Positions 53,343-63,284 of a stretch of 64,000 nt of DNA are shown here, one piece after another. Within the stretch, counting starts at the first letter, position 1. Each line of letters starts with the position of its first letter. Source of the stretch: Collimonas silvisoli (lineage in GTDB: Bacteria; Pseudomonadota; Gammaproteobacteria; Burkholderiales; Burkholderiaceae_D); assembly GCF_018305005.1 (NCBI RefSeq), contig NZ_JAGQEG010000002.1:33070-97069 (forward strand), given 5' to 3'. The translations under genes were made by a program, and so were the position numbers. The notes under the pieces are model-generated. The model saw only the letters and a list, made by a program, of their open reading frames with translations, was not told where the DNA came from and searched no databases.

Positions 53343-54098
53343 CTAGGCCGTCACGCTGACAATTTTGCCAGACCACCGACTGGCATCCCGTGTTGCAATA
53401 ACCAGAAGATCCCCGTCACCCGGCGCAGCGACGATCAAACGCCCACCTTCTGCCCAAAATGCGCTACGCCCAATCGGACTCCAGCCGCCTGTCGCCCCAC
53501 CGTGATTCGCCATTAAAACGGCCATATTGTGCTCGGTAGCGTAGGTTCTAAGCAATTCTGTCTCCGTTGGATAAGCTTTCTCTGTAATAAGCACGCCCGC
53601 TGCGTAAACATTAGCTTTTAATTGTTTAGCCTGAGCCGCATGCGACGGATGCACGATATCGGCGCAAATCGCCAAGGCAACCGTCATGTCTGCGACTGGT
53701 ACAGTTACATCAGGAGTACCAGCTGTAAAAACAACGTCCTCTCCAGGATGCAAATGCTGCTTCGTATAGAGTCCCACTCCATTGGCATTTCCAAGTACAA
53801 GGGCAGCAATGAAAACGTCATTGCTTTCATTGGCAAATATCGGTGCCCCAACAACGGTGGTCATGCCCGTACGTCGCGCCAAATCACGCAACGGCATCAA
53901 TATTTCAGCATCTGGCCGCATTGCCAGTTCACGCCCCAAGCTCCTCTCATATCCCGTTAACGACAATTCGGGAAATACAAGAAGCTGCACACCATGATCG
54001 GCTGCCTGTTCCATAAATCGAAGGTGCCGAGAAATGTTGGCTTTAACGTCACCAGCAATTGAGACTGATTGTGCCGCAGCAATGGTCAAGGTTGTCAT
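53343..54098 (-). CDS. Carbon-nitrogen hydrolase (nitrilase superfamily)
   Basis: The protein (251 aa) has the complete catalytic set: Glu44 in VFPELSLTGYE, Lys113 in YTKQHLHPGE and Cys145 in AICADIVHP. Members split amides, carbamoyl amino acids or omega-amides. The substrate is not readable from the motifs, but the neighbouring 5-oxoprolinase and DUF1445 genes suggest a linear amide released from a cyclic one. It is preceded by the TRAP binding-protein gene on the same strand. Confidence 0.88.
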   Translation of the reverse strand: MTTLTIAAAQSVSIAGDVKANISRHLRFMEQAADHGVQLLVFPELSLTGYERSLGRELAMRPDAEILMPLRDLARRTGMTTVVGAPIFANESNDVFIAALVLGNANGVGLYTKQHLHPGEDVVFTAGTPDVTVPVADMTVALAICADIVHPSHAAQAKQLKANVYAAGVLITEKAYPTETELLRTYATEHNMAVLMANHGGATGGWSPIGRSAFWAEGGRLIVAAPGDGDLLVIATRDASRWSGKIVSVTA

Positions 54099-54204
54099 TT
54101 GTGTTTTTCTAGATTAGCGAGGAAAATGTTTCAGGTTCGATGAAATCGAACGCCGTATGTCGAATCAGGTCTGAGTTACTACAATTCAAGTCCGTAGGAC
54201 TGCA

Positions 54205-55203
54205 CTACCTCATTGCGCGATCTGATATGTATTTCAGCAAAACTGCTATATCGTCACCGCTCGCTTTTTTGAACCATTCACGTGCAAGACCCTCACCAAT
54301 CCGATCCAGATGACGTTGGATGAGTGGATCTAGGATTGCCACACTGACTTTATTTGCCACAAGTTGGCTCTCAAAGCCGATATCGTTTTCACGACTTGAT
54401 TTCCAACCGCGCTGTTCTGCCTGATACGCCGCGTCAATGATTTTTTTCCTACTGCTGGGCTCTAGTCCAGCCAGGATTTTCTTGCTGACGAATACGATAT
54501 TCTTGGGGATCCAAGCATTGACTTTGTAGTAATAGCGCAAATTTGTCCATGCTTTCTCTTCCACTCCAGTCCAGCTTGAAGTAATCATCAAATCCAGTTT
54601 TTGATCGGCAATTGCCTTCCCCAGATCGACAACTTGAATCATTACCGGCGTGGCGCCGACCAAAGTAGCAATACGATCTGTAGTTGCATTGTAATTGCGC
54701 ATACGAAGCCCCTTGAAATCTCGTATCGCATTTACCGGAAATTTGGAATAGAGATTTTGTGGTGGCCACGGCACCGCATACAATAATTGGAGGCCATGGT
54801 CCGACAACGCCTTTTCTATACCTGGCCGTGACACTTCCCACAAATGATGAGCATCGTCATATCCAGAGACGATAAATGGCAACGAGTCAATCTCGAACAA
54901 AGGGGCTACCTTTGTCAAAGAGGACATCAAAACCTCTCCCCCATCAGCCTTGCCTGCCAATACGCCAGAGAAAATATCATCTGGTTTCAGGAGCCTACCT
55001 CCCGTGTGAATCTGAAAATTCACCTGATCGTCTGTCGCCTTGGCTACATCACTAGCGAAATGCTGCAGATTCTCCGCCTGAAAATTGTCTGAGTCATAAG
55101 CGGATGCTATCTGGATATTGAGGCTCGCAGCCCATGACGACTGGTTCAACATCACTAACAATAACCAGATCCAGTAACGTCCCCAACTTAGCTCTCTCAA
55201 CAT
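54205..55203 (-). CDS. TRAP transporter solute-binding protein (DctP family)
   Basis: The protein (332 aa) has a hydrophobic signal segment (WIWLLLVMLNQSSWA) and the DctP fold: IHTGGRLLKPDDIFSGVLAG, PLFEIDSLPFIV and the DctP core segment around NAIRDFKGLRMRNYNATTDR, whose Arg normally contacts a carboxylate ligand. No DctQ or DctM membrane genes are adjacent, so it must use a distant transporter or act as an orphan. It lies between the 5-oxoprolinase and carbon-nitrogen hydrolase genes. Confidence 0.88.
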   Translation of the reverse strand: MLRELSWGRYWIWLLLVMLNQSSWAASLNIQIASAYDSDNFQAENLQHFASDVAKATDDQVNFQIHTGGRLLKPDDIFSGVLAGKADGGEVLMSSLTKVAPLFEIDSLPFIVSGYDDAHHLWEVSRPGIEKALSDHGLQLLYAVPWPPQNLYSKFPVNAIRDFKGLRMRNYNATTDRIATLVGATPVMIQVVDLGKAIADQKLDLMITSSWTGVEEKAWTNLRYYYKVNAWIPKNIVFVSKKILAGLEPSSRKKIIDAAYQAEQRGWKSSRENDIGFESQLVANKVSVAILDPLIQRHLDRIGEGLAREWFKKASGDDIAVLLKYISDRAMR

Positions 55204-55376
55204 TTGCGCGCTCCTCCCTTAGGCCTGATTGCATTCATTGCAGCATCTACATAATTAACAGCTTTACGCGCAAATATTGAGGATCTTCATCAGAGTCACC
55301 AGCGTGAAAACCTGGCACCTTCAAAAAAGCAGAATGCCAGTAGATAACTACAGACTATCCTTAGGTTTGATAATCA

Positions 55377-55450
55377 TCAAAATGTATGACGAATACCCAA
55401 ATTGATTGCTGAATCGCCAGATCCAGCTTCAATTGCACTGCCAACTGTGA
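55377..55450 (-). pseudogene. Gram-negative porin C-terminal fragment
   Basis: Directly after the 5-oxoprolinase stop, a minus-strand frame reads VGSAIEAGSGDSAINLGIRH followed by Thr-Phe and a stop at 55377. A terminal Phe after LGIRHTF is the hallmark last beta-strand of betaproteobacterial trimeric porins. Only about 24 codons survive and there is no upstream part. It suggests a porin gene once stood here and was replaced by the incoming cassette. The rest of the spacer (55204-55376) shows nothing. Confidence 0.6.
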
Positions 55451-58400
55451 TTAGATGTTCTTCGGTGCTCCATAGCCGCCGCCGCCCGGCGTTTCAATTA
55501 CGAAGATATCCCCAGACTGCATGGCCGTAGTGGCCACAAAATTCAACTCTTCCTGCTGACCATCCACGCGGACAACATAATTTCTTCCGCATTTCCCAGA
55601 TCCGCCGCCATCCGCGCCAAACGGCGGAACGATACGGTTATTCGACAAGATAGAGGCAGTCATCGGCTGCAGAAACCTGACCTTGCGGGTGGCGCCGTTA
55701 CCGCCGCGCCATTGGCCTTTACCGCCAGAGCCGGGATTGATTTCGTAGCTATCGAGCCGTACTGGATATCGCCATTCAAGTATTTCCGGATCGGTCAGAC
55801 GGGAATTGGTCATGTGCGTCTGCACAACGTCTGTGCCATTGAAACCATGACCAGCACCTGAGCCGCCGGAAATGGTTTCGTAATATTGATGCTCTTCGTT
55901 GCCAAACGTGAAGTTGTTCATCGTTCCTGGTGCAGAACCAAGAATTCCTAACGCTCCATACAAAGCATTCGTAATGCAACTGGATGTCTCGACATTTCCC
56001 GAAACTACTGCTGCCGGATAACGTGGATTCAGCATTGAACCTTCTGGAATGATGACGTTTAATGGTTTCAAGCACCCCGCATTGAGCGGAATTTCATCAT
56101 CAATCAAGGTACGGAATACATACAGCACAGCGGCCATGCATATAGAACTTGGTGCATTGAAATTATTGTTCAACTGTGCCGACGTGCCTGTGAAATCAAT
56201 GTCGGCAGTACGCGTCTTATGATCGACGCGAATTGCGACCTTGATCACAGCGCCATTATCAATCCGGTATTCGTAGCTGCTGTCTTTTAAGGCCGTGATC
56301 ACGCGACGTACAGCTTCTTCCGCATTGTCTTGCACATGTTTCATGTACGCTTGAACCACCTCGATGCTGAAATGATCCACCATCTTCAGCAGCTCTTCGA
56401 CGCCCTTCTGATTCGCAGCAATTTGTGCCTGCAAATCGGCCATGTTCTGAGGAATATTCCGGGCCGGATACTCGCCGGAAGACAGCAACGCAGCCGTTTC
56501 CTGTTCAAGGAAGTAGCCACCGCGCACCAACTGGAAGTTATTGATTAGAATGCCTTCCTCTTCAACAACAGTGCTATTGGCTGGCATGGCTCCGGGAGTG
56601 ATACCGCCGATATCGGCGTGATGGCCGCGCGATCCGACATAAAACAGAATGCTCTTGCCCATCTTGTCGAACACTGGCGTGATGACGGTGATGTCAGGCA
56701 AATGGGTACCGCCATGATACGGATCGTTCAACATGAAGACGTCACCGCATTGCATTTTGCCAGCATTTTCATGGATGATGGTCTTGATGCTATCGCCCAT
56801 GGATCCGAGATGCACTGGAATATGTGGCGCATTGGCGATCAAATTACCGTCGCCGTCGAACAATGCGCACGAAAAGTCGAGGCGTTCTTTGATATTGACT
56901 GATACGGCCGTATTTTGTAGCCGTAGTCCCATTTGCTCAGCGATGCTCATGAACAAATTATTGAATACTTCAAGCACCACTGGATCAGCCGTTGTGCCGA
57001 TCGCCTTGCGTTGCTTGCGTGATTCAACGCGAGTCAGAACAAGATGATTGAGCTTGGTCACTTCTGCTTCCCAACCAGGCTCAATCACGTTCGTCGCGTT
57101 CTTTTCTGCAATGATTGCGGGGCCGCGAATGACGTCGCCTGGGCGTGTAGCCTCACGCAGATAAAGCGCGGTTTCATGCCATTCGCCACCCGAGAATAAA
57201 CGTACGCTGTCGGCGGGTTGAAGCGGCCCGATGCGTTCAGGTAGCGTCTCAACCGCCTCAGCAGCGTCATTTGACAGACCGATCGCCTCCACTGAGATCG
57301 CTTCGACGATCAGCGATTTGTTCTGCATCAGAAATGAATAGCGTTTTTTATACGATGCTTCAAATTGCATCGACATATTAGCCACGGAATCAAACGGTAC
57401 GACAATCACCGAATCGCTGCCGTCATATCGCAGATGTGCGCGCTCAACTATCTGAACCCGGCTCGGACTCACTCTTTGTGCCAGCAATTCCTGACGTGCG
57501 TCTTCGGCAAGCGCGCGCAATCTGGTTTCCAATGTCGGCATTGCATCTTGGGTCAATTTGACTTCGAGGGACTGCTCGCGCATTGCGGTCTGATCGGCCA
57601 GCCCCATCCCATACGCCGACAACACGCCGGCAAACGGGTGAGCAAAAACTCGCGTCATCCCTAAAGCATCCGCTACCAGACATGCATGCTGGCCGCCCGC
57701 TCCTCCGAAGGTTGTGAGCGTATAGTCGGTGACGTCGTGGCCGCGTTGCACAGAAATGAATTTGATCGCATTCGCCATATTGCCGACCGCGATCTCAATG
57801 AAACCTTCTGCCACTTCTTCTGGTGTGCGCCGGTTGCCGGTCGCTTGGTAGACGCTCTCTGCCATAGCGGTGAATTTTTGAACAACGGCTTCGCGATCCA
57901 AGGATTGGTCTGCATGCGGGCCGAAGACATTTGGAAAATAATCGGGCTGGATTTTCCCGAGCATTACATTGCAGTCGGTAACGGCCAATTGCCCGCCGCG
58001 ACGATAGCTGGCCGGCCCGGGATTGGCGCCGGCACTATCGGGGCCGACGCGATAACGCGTGCCGTCAAAATGCAGGATCGACCCGCCGCCAGCGGCCACT
58101 GTGTGGATGCTCATCATTGGCGCCCGCATGCGCACGCCAGCAACTTGCGTTTCGAATTCTCGCTCGAACTCGCCTGCGTAGTGTGATACGTCGGTCGATG
58201 TGCCGCCCATGTCAAAACCAATTATTTTATTGAAACCCGCGGTTTTTGCAGTGCGTGCCATGCCGACAATGCCGCCTGCCGGCCCAGACAGAATTGAGTC
58301 CTTTCCCTGGAAACGATGCGCATCGGTAAGGCCGCCGTTACTTTGCATGAACAATAAATGCACGCCTTCCATCTGACTGGAGACCTGGTCGACATAGCGG

Positions 58401-59104
58401 CGCAGAATCGGCGACAAATAAGCGTCAACGACGGTAGTATCGCCACGCGATACCAGCTTCATCATCGGACTAACCTTGTGCGACACGGATATTTGCGTGA
58501 ATCCTGTTTCGGCGGCGATTCGGCTGATGATTTCCTCATGCTGTGTGAAGCGGTATCCGTGCATCAGGACTATAGCGATTGCCCGATACCCTTCGGCATG
58601 AAGCGCCTGCAGATCGTTTCTGACCTGCTCCTCGTTGATCACTTGAATGATGTCGCCTTGCGCGCCAATTCGCTCTGCCACCTCTACAACTTTTTCGTAC
58701 AACAGCTCAGGCAGTACGATATGGCGATCAAAGAGACGTGGCCGATTTTGATAAGCGATGCGCAATGCGTCACGAAAACCTTTGGTAATCAACAATACAG
58801 TAGAGTCGCCCTTGCGCTCCAGCAAGGCATTTGTCGCGACCGTGGTGCCCATCTTCACAGCCTCAACCAGATCCGGCGTAATGTGATCCTCCGGTTTGAG
58901 TCCCAACAGGCGTTTAATACCGGCGACTGCCGCGTCTTTGTATTGTTCAGGGTTCTCCGACAACAGTTTGTGAGTCAACAGTTTTCCGCTAGGGTGCCGC
59001 GCGACGATGTCGGTAAACGTACCGCCGCGATCAACCCAAAATTGCCACCGCGGATCTGAGATGCTATTTTCTTTATTCATATCTGTATCTTTACTATTCA
59101 TCAT
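55451..59104 (-). CDS. 5-oxoprolinase (fused hydantoinase A/B type)
   Basis: The protein (1217 aa) combines HyuA- and HyuB-type halves in one chain, as in ATP-dependent 5-oxoprolinases that open 5-oxoproline to glutamate. The N-terminus has the acetate-kinase-like ATP loop [19 protein letters not shown], then [19 protein letters not shown] and [15 protein letters not shown]. The HyuB half has [19 protein letters not shown] and [20 protein letters not shown], ending with a Gly-rich GGGGYGAPK. Related enzymes act on N-methylhydantoin, so a hydantoin substrate is possible. The ATG overlaps the MFS stop by four bases (ATGA), indicating coupling. Confidence 0.9.
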   Translation of the reverse strand: MMNSKDTDMNKENSISDPRWQFWVDRGGTFTDIVARHPSGKLLTHKLLSENPEQYKDAAVAGIKRLLGLKPEDHITPDLVEAVKMGTTVATNALLERKGDSTVLLITKGFRDALRIAYQNRPRLFDRHIVLPELLYEKVVEVAERIGAQGDIIQVINEEQVRNDLQALHAEGYRAIAIVLMHGYRFTQHEEIISRIAAETGFTQISVSHKVSPMMKLVSRGDTTVVDAYLSPILRRYVDQVSSQMEGVHLLFMQSNGGLTDAHRFQGKDSILSGPAGGIVGMARTAKTAGFNKIIGFDMGGTSTDVSHYAGEFEREFETQVAGVRMRAPMMSIHTVAAGGGSILHFDGTRYRVGPDSAGANPGPASYRRGGQLAVTDCNVMLGKIQPDYFPNVFGPHADQSLDREAVVQKFTAMAESVYQATGNRRTPEEVAEGFIEIAVGNMANAIKFISVQRGHDVTDYTLTTFGGAGGQHACLVADALGMTRVFAHPFAGVLSAYGMGLADQTAMREQSLEVKLTQDAMPTLETRLRALAEDARQELLAQRVSPSRVQIVERAHLRYDGSDSVIVVPFDSVANMSMQFEASYKKRYSFLMQNKSLIVEAISVEAIGLSNDAAEAVETLPERIGPLQPADSVRLFSGGEWHETALYLREATRPGDVIRGPAIIAEKNATNVIEPGWEAEVTKLNHLVLTRVESRKQRKAIGTTADPVVLEVFNNLFMSIAEQMGLRLQNTAVSVNIKERLDFSCALFDGDGNLIANAPHIPVHLGSMGDSIKTIIHENAGKMQCGDVFMLNDPYHGGTHLPDITVITPVFDKMGKSILFYVGSRGHHADIGGITPGAMPANSTVVEEEGILINNFQLVRGGYFLEQETAALLSSGEYPARNIPQNMADLQAQIAANQKGVEELLKMVDHFSIEVVQAYMKHVQDNAEEAVRRVITALKDSSYEYRIDNGAVIKVAIRVDHKTRTADIDFTGTSAQLNNNFNAPSSICMAAVLYVFRTLIDDEIPLNAGCLKPLNVIIPEGSMLNPRYPAAVVSGNVETSSCITNALYGALGILGSAPGTMNNFTFGNEEHQYYETISGGSGAGHGFNGTDVVQTHMTNSRLTDPEILEWRYPVRLDSYEINPGSGGKGQWRGGNGATRKVRFLQPMTASILSNNRIVPPFGADGGGSGKCGRNYVVRVDGQQEELNFVATTAMQSGDIFVIETPGGGGYGAPKNI

Positions 59105-60387
59105 GATTCAAGTTGTTTGCCGCCAGTTTCCGGGAAAGTCAGGGCGGCAATAATCATGAGGCCATACGCCACTGCCGCAAATACGCCGATGGCGTGGCCG
59201 AGCGCCATATCATGGCTTGCCCAGCCGATCAGGAATGGAAATACTGAACCGATGGCGCGTCCCGTGCTGTAACAGAATCCTTGCCCGGAACCACGTATCC
59301 GAGTTGGAAATTGCTCGGTGAGGAAAGCTCCCATGCCACTGAAAATTCCAGCGGTGAAGAAACCTAGCGGAAACCCGAGCAGCAGCATGACCGGGTCTGT
59401 CACCGGAATATGGGTATATGCCCATGCGATTGCCATCGATCCCACCGCAAATAAGATGAAATTCTTTTTACGCCCGAGTTTGTCAGTGAGATAAGCGCTC
59501 ACCAGGTAACCTAGATAAGAGCCGACAATCACCATCGCTAAATAACCGCCGGTACCGAGTACAGTTAAGTTGCGCTCAGTCTTCAGGAACGTAGGCAGCC
59601 ACGTGGTAATGGCGTAGTAACCGCCTTGGGCGCCGCTTGTCAGCAGCACTGCCCGTAGCGTAGTGCTGATCATGCGAGAGGAAAATATTTCAGTAAAAGA
59701 AGCGCGTTCAGCCCCTTTCTCCTCCTTGCGTTTCTGCTCGACAAAAACTGCGGGTTCTTCCACAAACCGGCGGATGAAGATAACAAAAATAGCTGGCAAT
59801 ACACCGATTAAAAACAGGGAGCGCCACGCTAGCTCTGGGGGAAGCAAAGAAAACATCAAGGCATATAAAATGGCGGATGCCCCCCACCCGATAGCCCATC
59901 CTGCCTGCACCATACCAACAGCTTTTCCGCGATCTTTAGCTCGAATCACCTCTCCGATCAAGATTGCACCGGCGGTCCATTCTCCCCCCATGCCAAAACC
60001 CATCAATCCACGCGCAATGAGCAATTCATGGTAATTCTGGGCGAAGCCGCAAAGGACGGTGAAAAATGCAAACCACAATATGGTGAACTGGAGTGTTTTT
60101 ACCCGGCCAATCCGGTCAGAAAGAATGCCGGCAATCCAGCCACCCAATGCCGAGGTGAGTAAAGTGACGGTACCAATCAAACCAGCGTCACCTTTCGAGA
60201 TGCCCCATGTGGCAATCAGCGTCGGGATGACAAAACTAAGAAATTGCGTATCCATTGCATCGAGCGCATAACCAATCTTGCAGCTCCAAAATGTGCGACG
60301 CTCTTTGGGTGATAATGCACGAAACCAGGAAAAGGAACGGCTATCAGCTTCCTGATCAACTTGAATGGTTTGCTCTCGACTGTTCAT
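59101..60387 (-). CDS. MFS transporter, aromatic/organic acid symporter-like
   Basis: The protein (428 aa) has 12 predicted membrane helices, a motif-A loop [13 protein letters not shown] between helices 2 and 3, and the early [10 protein letters not shown] segment typical of acid:H+ symporters. The central loop around residues 205-235 is charged. By linkage (overlap with the 5-oxoprolinase gene) it is likely the uptake system for that enzyme's substrate; specificity is inference. Confidence 0.88.
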   Translation of the reverse strand: MNSREQTIQVDQEADSRSFSWFRALSPKERRTFWSCKIGYALDAMDTQFLSFVIPTLIATWGISKGDAGLIGTVTLLTSALGGWIAGILSDRIGRVKTLQFTILWFAFFTVLCGFAQNYHELLIARGLMGFGMGGEWTAGAILIGEVIRAKDRGKAVGMVQAGWAIGWGASAILYALMFSLLPPELAWRSLFLIGVLPAIFVIFIRRFVEEPAVFVEQKRKEEKGAERASFTEIFSSRMISTTLRAVLLTSGAQGGYYAITTWLPTFLKTERNLTVLGTGGYLAMVIVGSYLGYLVSAYLTDKLGRKKNFILFAVGSMAIAWAYTHIPVTDPVMLLLGFPLGFFTAGIFSGMGAFLTEQFPTRIRGSGQGFCYSTGRAIGSVFPFLIGWASHDMALGHAIGVFAAVAYGLMIIAALTFPETGGKQLES

Positions 60388-60488
60388 CTGTGTCTCCTAC
60401 GTTCAAATACTTCTTATGTAAGCGGCCATCTACTAACCGTGGCCCTTCCTTGTTGCAATTGGTTCTCAATAAAACAGCGCAACAAAAT

Positions 60489-61277
60489 CTAGTTGTATGT
60501 ACCTACAGGACATTCCAACGTTGAATTGGGGATATCGGTAATCAGCATGTAGCCTGGTTTGTGCGTGATCGCAATCGATAAACCGGCAGCGCGTATTGCC
60601 TCTTGCGGCGTCACGCCGCACGCCCAGAATACCGGGAGTTCATTTGGAAGAATCGTTATGGCATCGCCGAAATCGGGCTGACCAATATCTTCGATCCCTA
60701 TCTCCATTGGATTGCCAATGTGAATCGGAGCGCCGTGTATTGCCGGAAATCTAGCTGTCAACTGAATCGCTTTAATCGCATTTTCCGCTGTCATCGGGCG
60801 CATTGAAACCACCATATTGCCGCCAAACGGCCCCACAGCTTTGTTCTTGATGTTAGTCCTATACATGGCAACATTCTTTTGCTGCTCGATATGCCGCAAT
60901 GGGATGCCGTCCTTGATTAACATTTGCTCGAACGAAAAGGAGCAACCTATGGCAAAAACAACAAAATCCGATTGCCATACGTCATGTAATGAGGCGCGCT
61001 CTTCTGCCAACTTCCCATCGCGGTAAATGTAATAAGCAGGCACATCGCTTCGAATATCGATATTTGAACCAATACGCGCCAAATCCCATTTCCCCAGCCC
61101 CCCCACTCCTAGCAAGGGGCAGGACTTAGGATTGAGGGAACAGAAGTTTAAGAAGTCATCTGCGTAGGCTTTGGGAAGAATAGCCAGATTCGCCTGGGCG
61201 AAATCACCGCAATGGCCAGCCGTTGGCTCCCGAAATTGGCCGTTACGAACTTTGCTCCGAAACTCAAAAGGTGTCAT
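60489..61277 (-). CDS. DUF1445 family protein, putative hydro-lyase / D-glutamate cyclase-like
   Basis: The protein (262 aa) belongs to DUF1445 (YcsI-type putative hydro-lyases): [20 protein letters not shown] at the N-terminus, [20 protein letters not shown] in the middle and [17 protein letters not shown] with [12 protein letters not shown] near the end. The same domain occurs in the vertebrate D-glutamate cyclase that makes 5-oxo-D-proline. Linkage to a 5-oxoprolinase fits such chemistry. It is the first gene of the minus-strand set and divergent from a LysR regulator. Confidence 0.85.
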   Translation of the reverse strand: MTPFEFRSKVRNGQFREPTAGHCGDFAQANLAILPKAYADDFLNFCSLNPKSCPLLGVGGLGKWDLARIGSNIDIRSDVPAYYIYRDGKLAEERASLHDVWQSDFVVFAIGCSFSFEQMLIKDGIPLRHIEQQKNVAMYRTNIKNKAVGPFGGNMVVSMRPMTAENAIKAIQLTARFPAIHGAPIHIGNPMEIGIEDIGQPDFGDAITILPNELPVFWACGVTPQEAIRAAGLSIAITHKPGYMLITDIPNSTLECPVGTYN

Positions 61278-61308
61278 GGATCGCTCTCACAGAACATGAA
61301 AATAAAAC

Positions 61309-61324
61309 TTATACAGTAAGATAA
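61309..61324. promoter_or_regulatory. Candidate LysR binding site in the divergent spacer
   Basis: TTAT (61309-61312) and ATAA (61321-61324) form a short dyad of the T-N11-A type in the 129-base spacer between the DUF1445 and LysR genes. LysR regulators usually bind there to control the divergent operon. It is a weak motif in A/T-rich DNA. Confidence 0.3.
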
Positions 61325-61406
61325 ACACGATCAGAAATTGATACAAACTAGTTATTTTCATCGTTAGCGTATAGTTTTACTTAACTCAAAACCCTTCGAG
61401 ATTGTC

Positions 61407-62339
61407 ATGAATACACGCTTTATCGAGACCTTTGTGATACTTGCCCAATTGCGAAGTTTCCGTGCGACAGCGCGTGAGCTTCACGCCACCCCTGCGGCAA
61501 TATCATTACGGGTCAAAGCTCTGGAAGAAGAATTAAAAACGGATCTGATTGACCGCACATCTAAGGAATTCAAGCTGACTGCAACAGGAGAGTATTTATT
61601 GAGCTACGCCAAGTCGGTAGTTGATGCGACAAAAAGGATGCAAATCGCAGCTAACAAAGAAAGTGTAATTCGGGGGCGCTTGCGGCTAGGAGTGATCGAG
61701 TCCGTGGTACATAGCTGGCTTTCCTACTACATAAACCAGCTCAATACGGACTACCCGGAACTTGAAATTGACCTGACAGTGGACATGAGCAGCGTTCTGG
61801 AGAAGCGCCTGATTGCAAAGGAGCTAGACATCGTCATCCGCGTAGAGGGAATCAATAGCAGCGAAATCGTATCGGATGCATTAGCCATTTATCCGGTTCG
61901 ATGGATCGCAAAAAAGGGGCTGCTGTCGGGCCGTAAAACCGGGTTGATCCAGCGCGTTCTTGAACGGCCGATATTGACATTTGCACGTGGCACGGCGCCA
62001 CAACGGGTGTTGGAGGAGATTGTAGCCAACCTCGCCAATCAGGCAGGGATTCCGGCAACGCAAACACGTATTACGTGTTCACCTTCTGTCGCGGCCATTA
62101 TCAAACTTGTGAAAGATGGCTACGGTATCGCCGCTATACCAAGCTTGTTTGTTTCTGATTATCTGGAGAGTGGCCAATTTGTGGAATTACCGATGGAATC
62201 AATCCTTCCTTCGATTGTGATTTCCATGTGCCGTCACTACAACGCTGAATTAATGGTTCATGCTGCAGCCACTGCGGCACGATCAGCGTGCGTCAAATAT
62301 TCCGCACAATTTGACAAAAACACTATTGAAGCCTTGTAG
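61407..62339 (+). CDS. LysR-family transcriptional regulator
   Basis: The protein (310 aa) has the N-terminal LysR helix-turn-helix (MNTRFIETFVILAQLRSFRA, ATPAAISLRVKALEEELKTD) and a substrate-binding domain from about residue 92 (LRLGVIESVVHSWLSYYINQ). It is divergent from the DUF1445-MFS-5-oxoprolinase set and is its likely regulator. The stop codon sits within a 20-bp tandem duplication. Confidence 0.93.
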   Translation: MNTRFIETFVILAQLRSFRATARELHATPAAISLRVKALEEELKTDLIDRTSKEFKLTATGEYLLSYAKSVVDATKRMQIAANKESVIRGRLRLGVIESVVHSWLSYYINQLNTDYPELEIDLTVDMSSVLEKRLIAKELDIVIRVEGINSSEIVSDALAIYPVRWIAKKGLLSGRKTGLIQRVLERPILTFARGTAPQRVLEEIVANLANQAGIPATQTRITCSPSVAAIIKLVKDGYGIAAIPSLFVSDYLESGQFVELPMESILPSIVISMCRHYNAELMVHAAATAARSACVKYSAQFDKNTIEAL

Positions 62340-62367
62340 TAAGTTGGGAAGCCTTGTAGTAAGTTGG
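62328..62367. repeat. Perfect 20-bp tandem duplication at the LysR stop
   Basis: GAAGCCTTGTAGTAAGTTGG occurs at 62328-62347 and again at 62348-62367 without a spacer. The first copy encodes the last LysR residues and the stop codon. The second copy abuts a transposase remnant, suggesting the duplication arose at an insertion or repair junction. Confidence 0.9.
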
Positions 62368-62371
62368 ATTA

Positions 62372-62540
62372 CTACTGGCTTTCCCCCAGCAGCATGGACA
62401 GTTCCGCTAGGCGCATTTTTGATTTTCAAATTGTACCGGGCTGATATAGCTGATAGTTGAATGCCGGCGTCGTGGATTGTAAAACCTTCTATGTAGTCGA
62501 ACACGTCTGCACGTAAATCATCCCTGGTTCGATAGTGCTT
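62372..62540 (-). mobile_element. IS3-family transposase C-terminal remnant
   Basis: On the minus strand YRTRDDLRADVFDYIEGF is followed, after a one-base frame shift, by YNPRRRHSTISYISPVQFEN and then, after another shift, by MRLAELSMLLGESQ and a TAG at 62372. Together these are the last about 50 residues of an IS3-type OrfB. No inverted repeat or upstream part of this copy is adjacent. Confidence 0.75.
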
Positions 62541-62664
62541 CCTGCTAAGCTATCCGGTAACCGGTTGGTTGGGCGCAAAAACCTCCTTATCCGTTACTTT
62601 CGCCGGATTGGGAATATTTGCGGGATTGGCGCTGCTCGTCGCAGCCAAGGTATGGCCGCAAGAC

Positions 62665-63132
62665 GATCCGATGTCTGTCGAGCACAGTCACGCCGATTTG
62701 CCCCTATCCCACCAGAGCTATGGCCGCCGCCGTATGGTGACGGAGCTGTCAAACCGCGGCATCACGGTCGGGCGCTTCAAGGCTCGCCGGTTGATGCGCC
62801 AGGCGGGTTTAAAACCAGTTTGGAAACGCAAATTCATTCACACTACTGACAGCAAGCATGATCTGCCGATCGCAGCCAACGTGCTGGCCCGCCAGTTCAA
62901 TCCGGCTGCGCCAAACAGGGCCTACGTCTCCGACATCACCTACGTGCGCACCGGCGACGGCTGGCTGTACCTGACAGTGGTAATCGACCTGTTCTCGCGC
63001 AAGGTGGTTGGCTGGGCTATGGCGCCGAGCATGCCGGCTAAGCTGGTCTGCGATGCCTTGCACATGGCGGTTCAACAGCGGCGGCCAAGCACTGTTGGCC
63101 AGCCATGGTTTTATCTGCAGCATGAGCCGTAA
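62665..63132 (+). mobile_element. IS3-family transposase OrfB fragment (integrase core)
   Basis: The frame reads LSHQSYGRRRMVTELSNRGI, then RAYVSDITYVRTGDGWLYLT and VVIDLFSRKVVGWAM. It contains the HTH_21 region and the first two acidic residues of the DDE core (Asp in SDITYV, Asp in VVIDLF). It ends at 63132 after an unrelated tail, before the third acidic residue. The first 30 codons of the open frame (62569-62664) are not transposase-like. It lies opposite in orientation to the remnant at 62372-62540, so at least two elements were involved. Confidence 0.78.
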
Positions 63133-63284
63133 AGGGAACTGCAGGGACACTCAGTTTAATATGATTGTGAAAGCCTAGCTGGCCGTGCTGCTGGGGGAAG
63201 GCCAAACTGTCGAAACTATACAAACTAATTGTGGATAATCGTCTGAACTGCCGTTCACACTTCGAGACAGCGGACACTCAAGGT

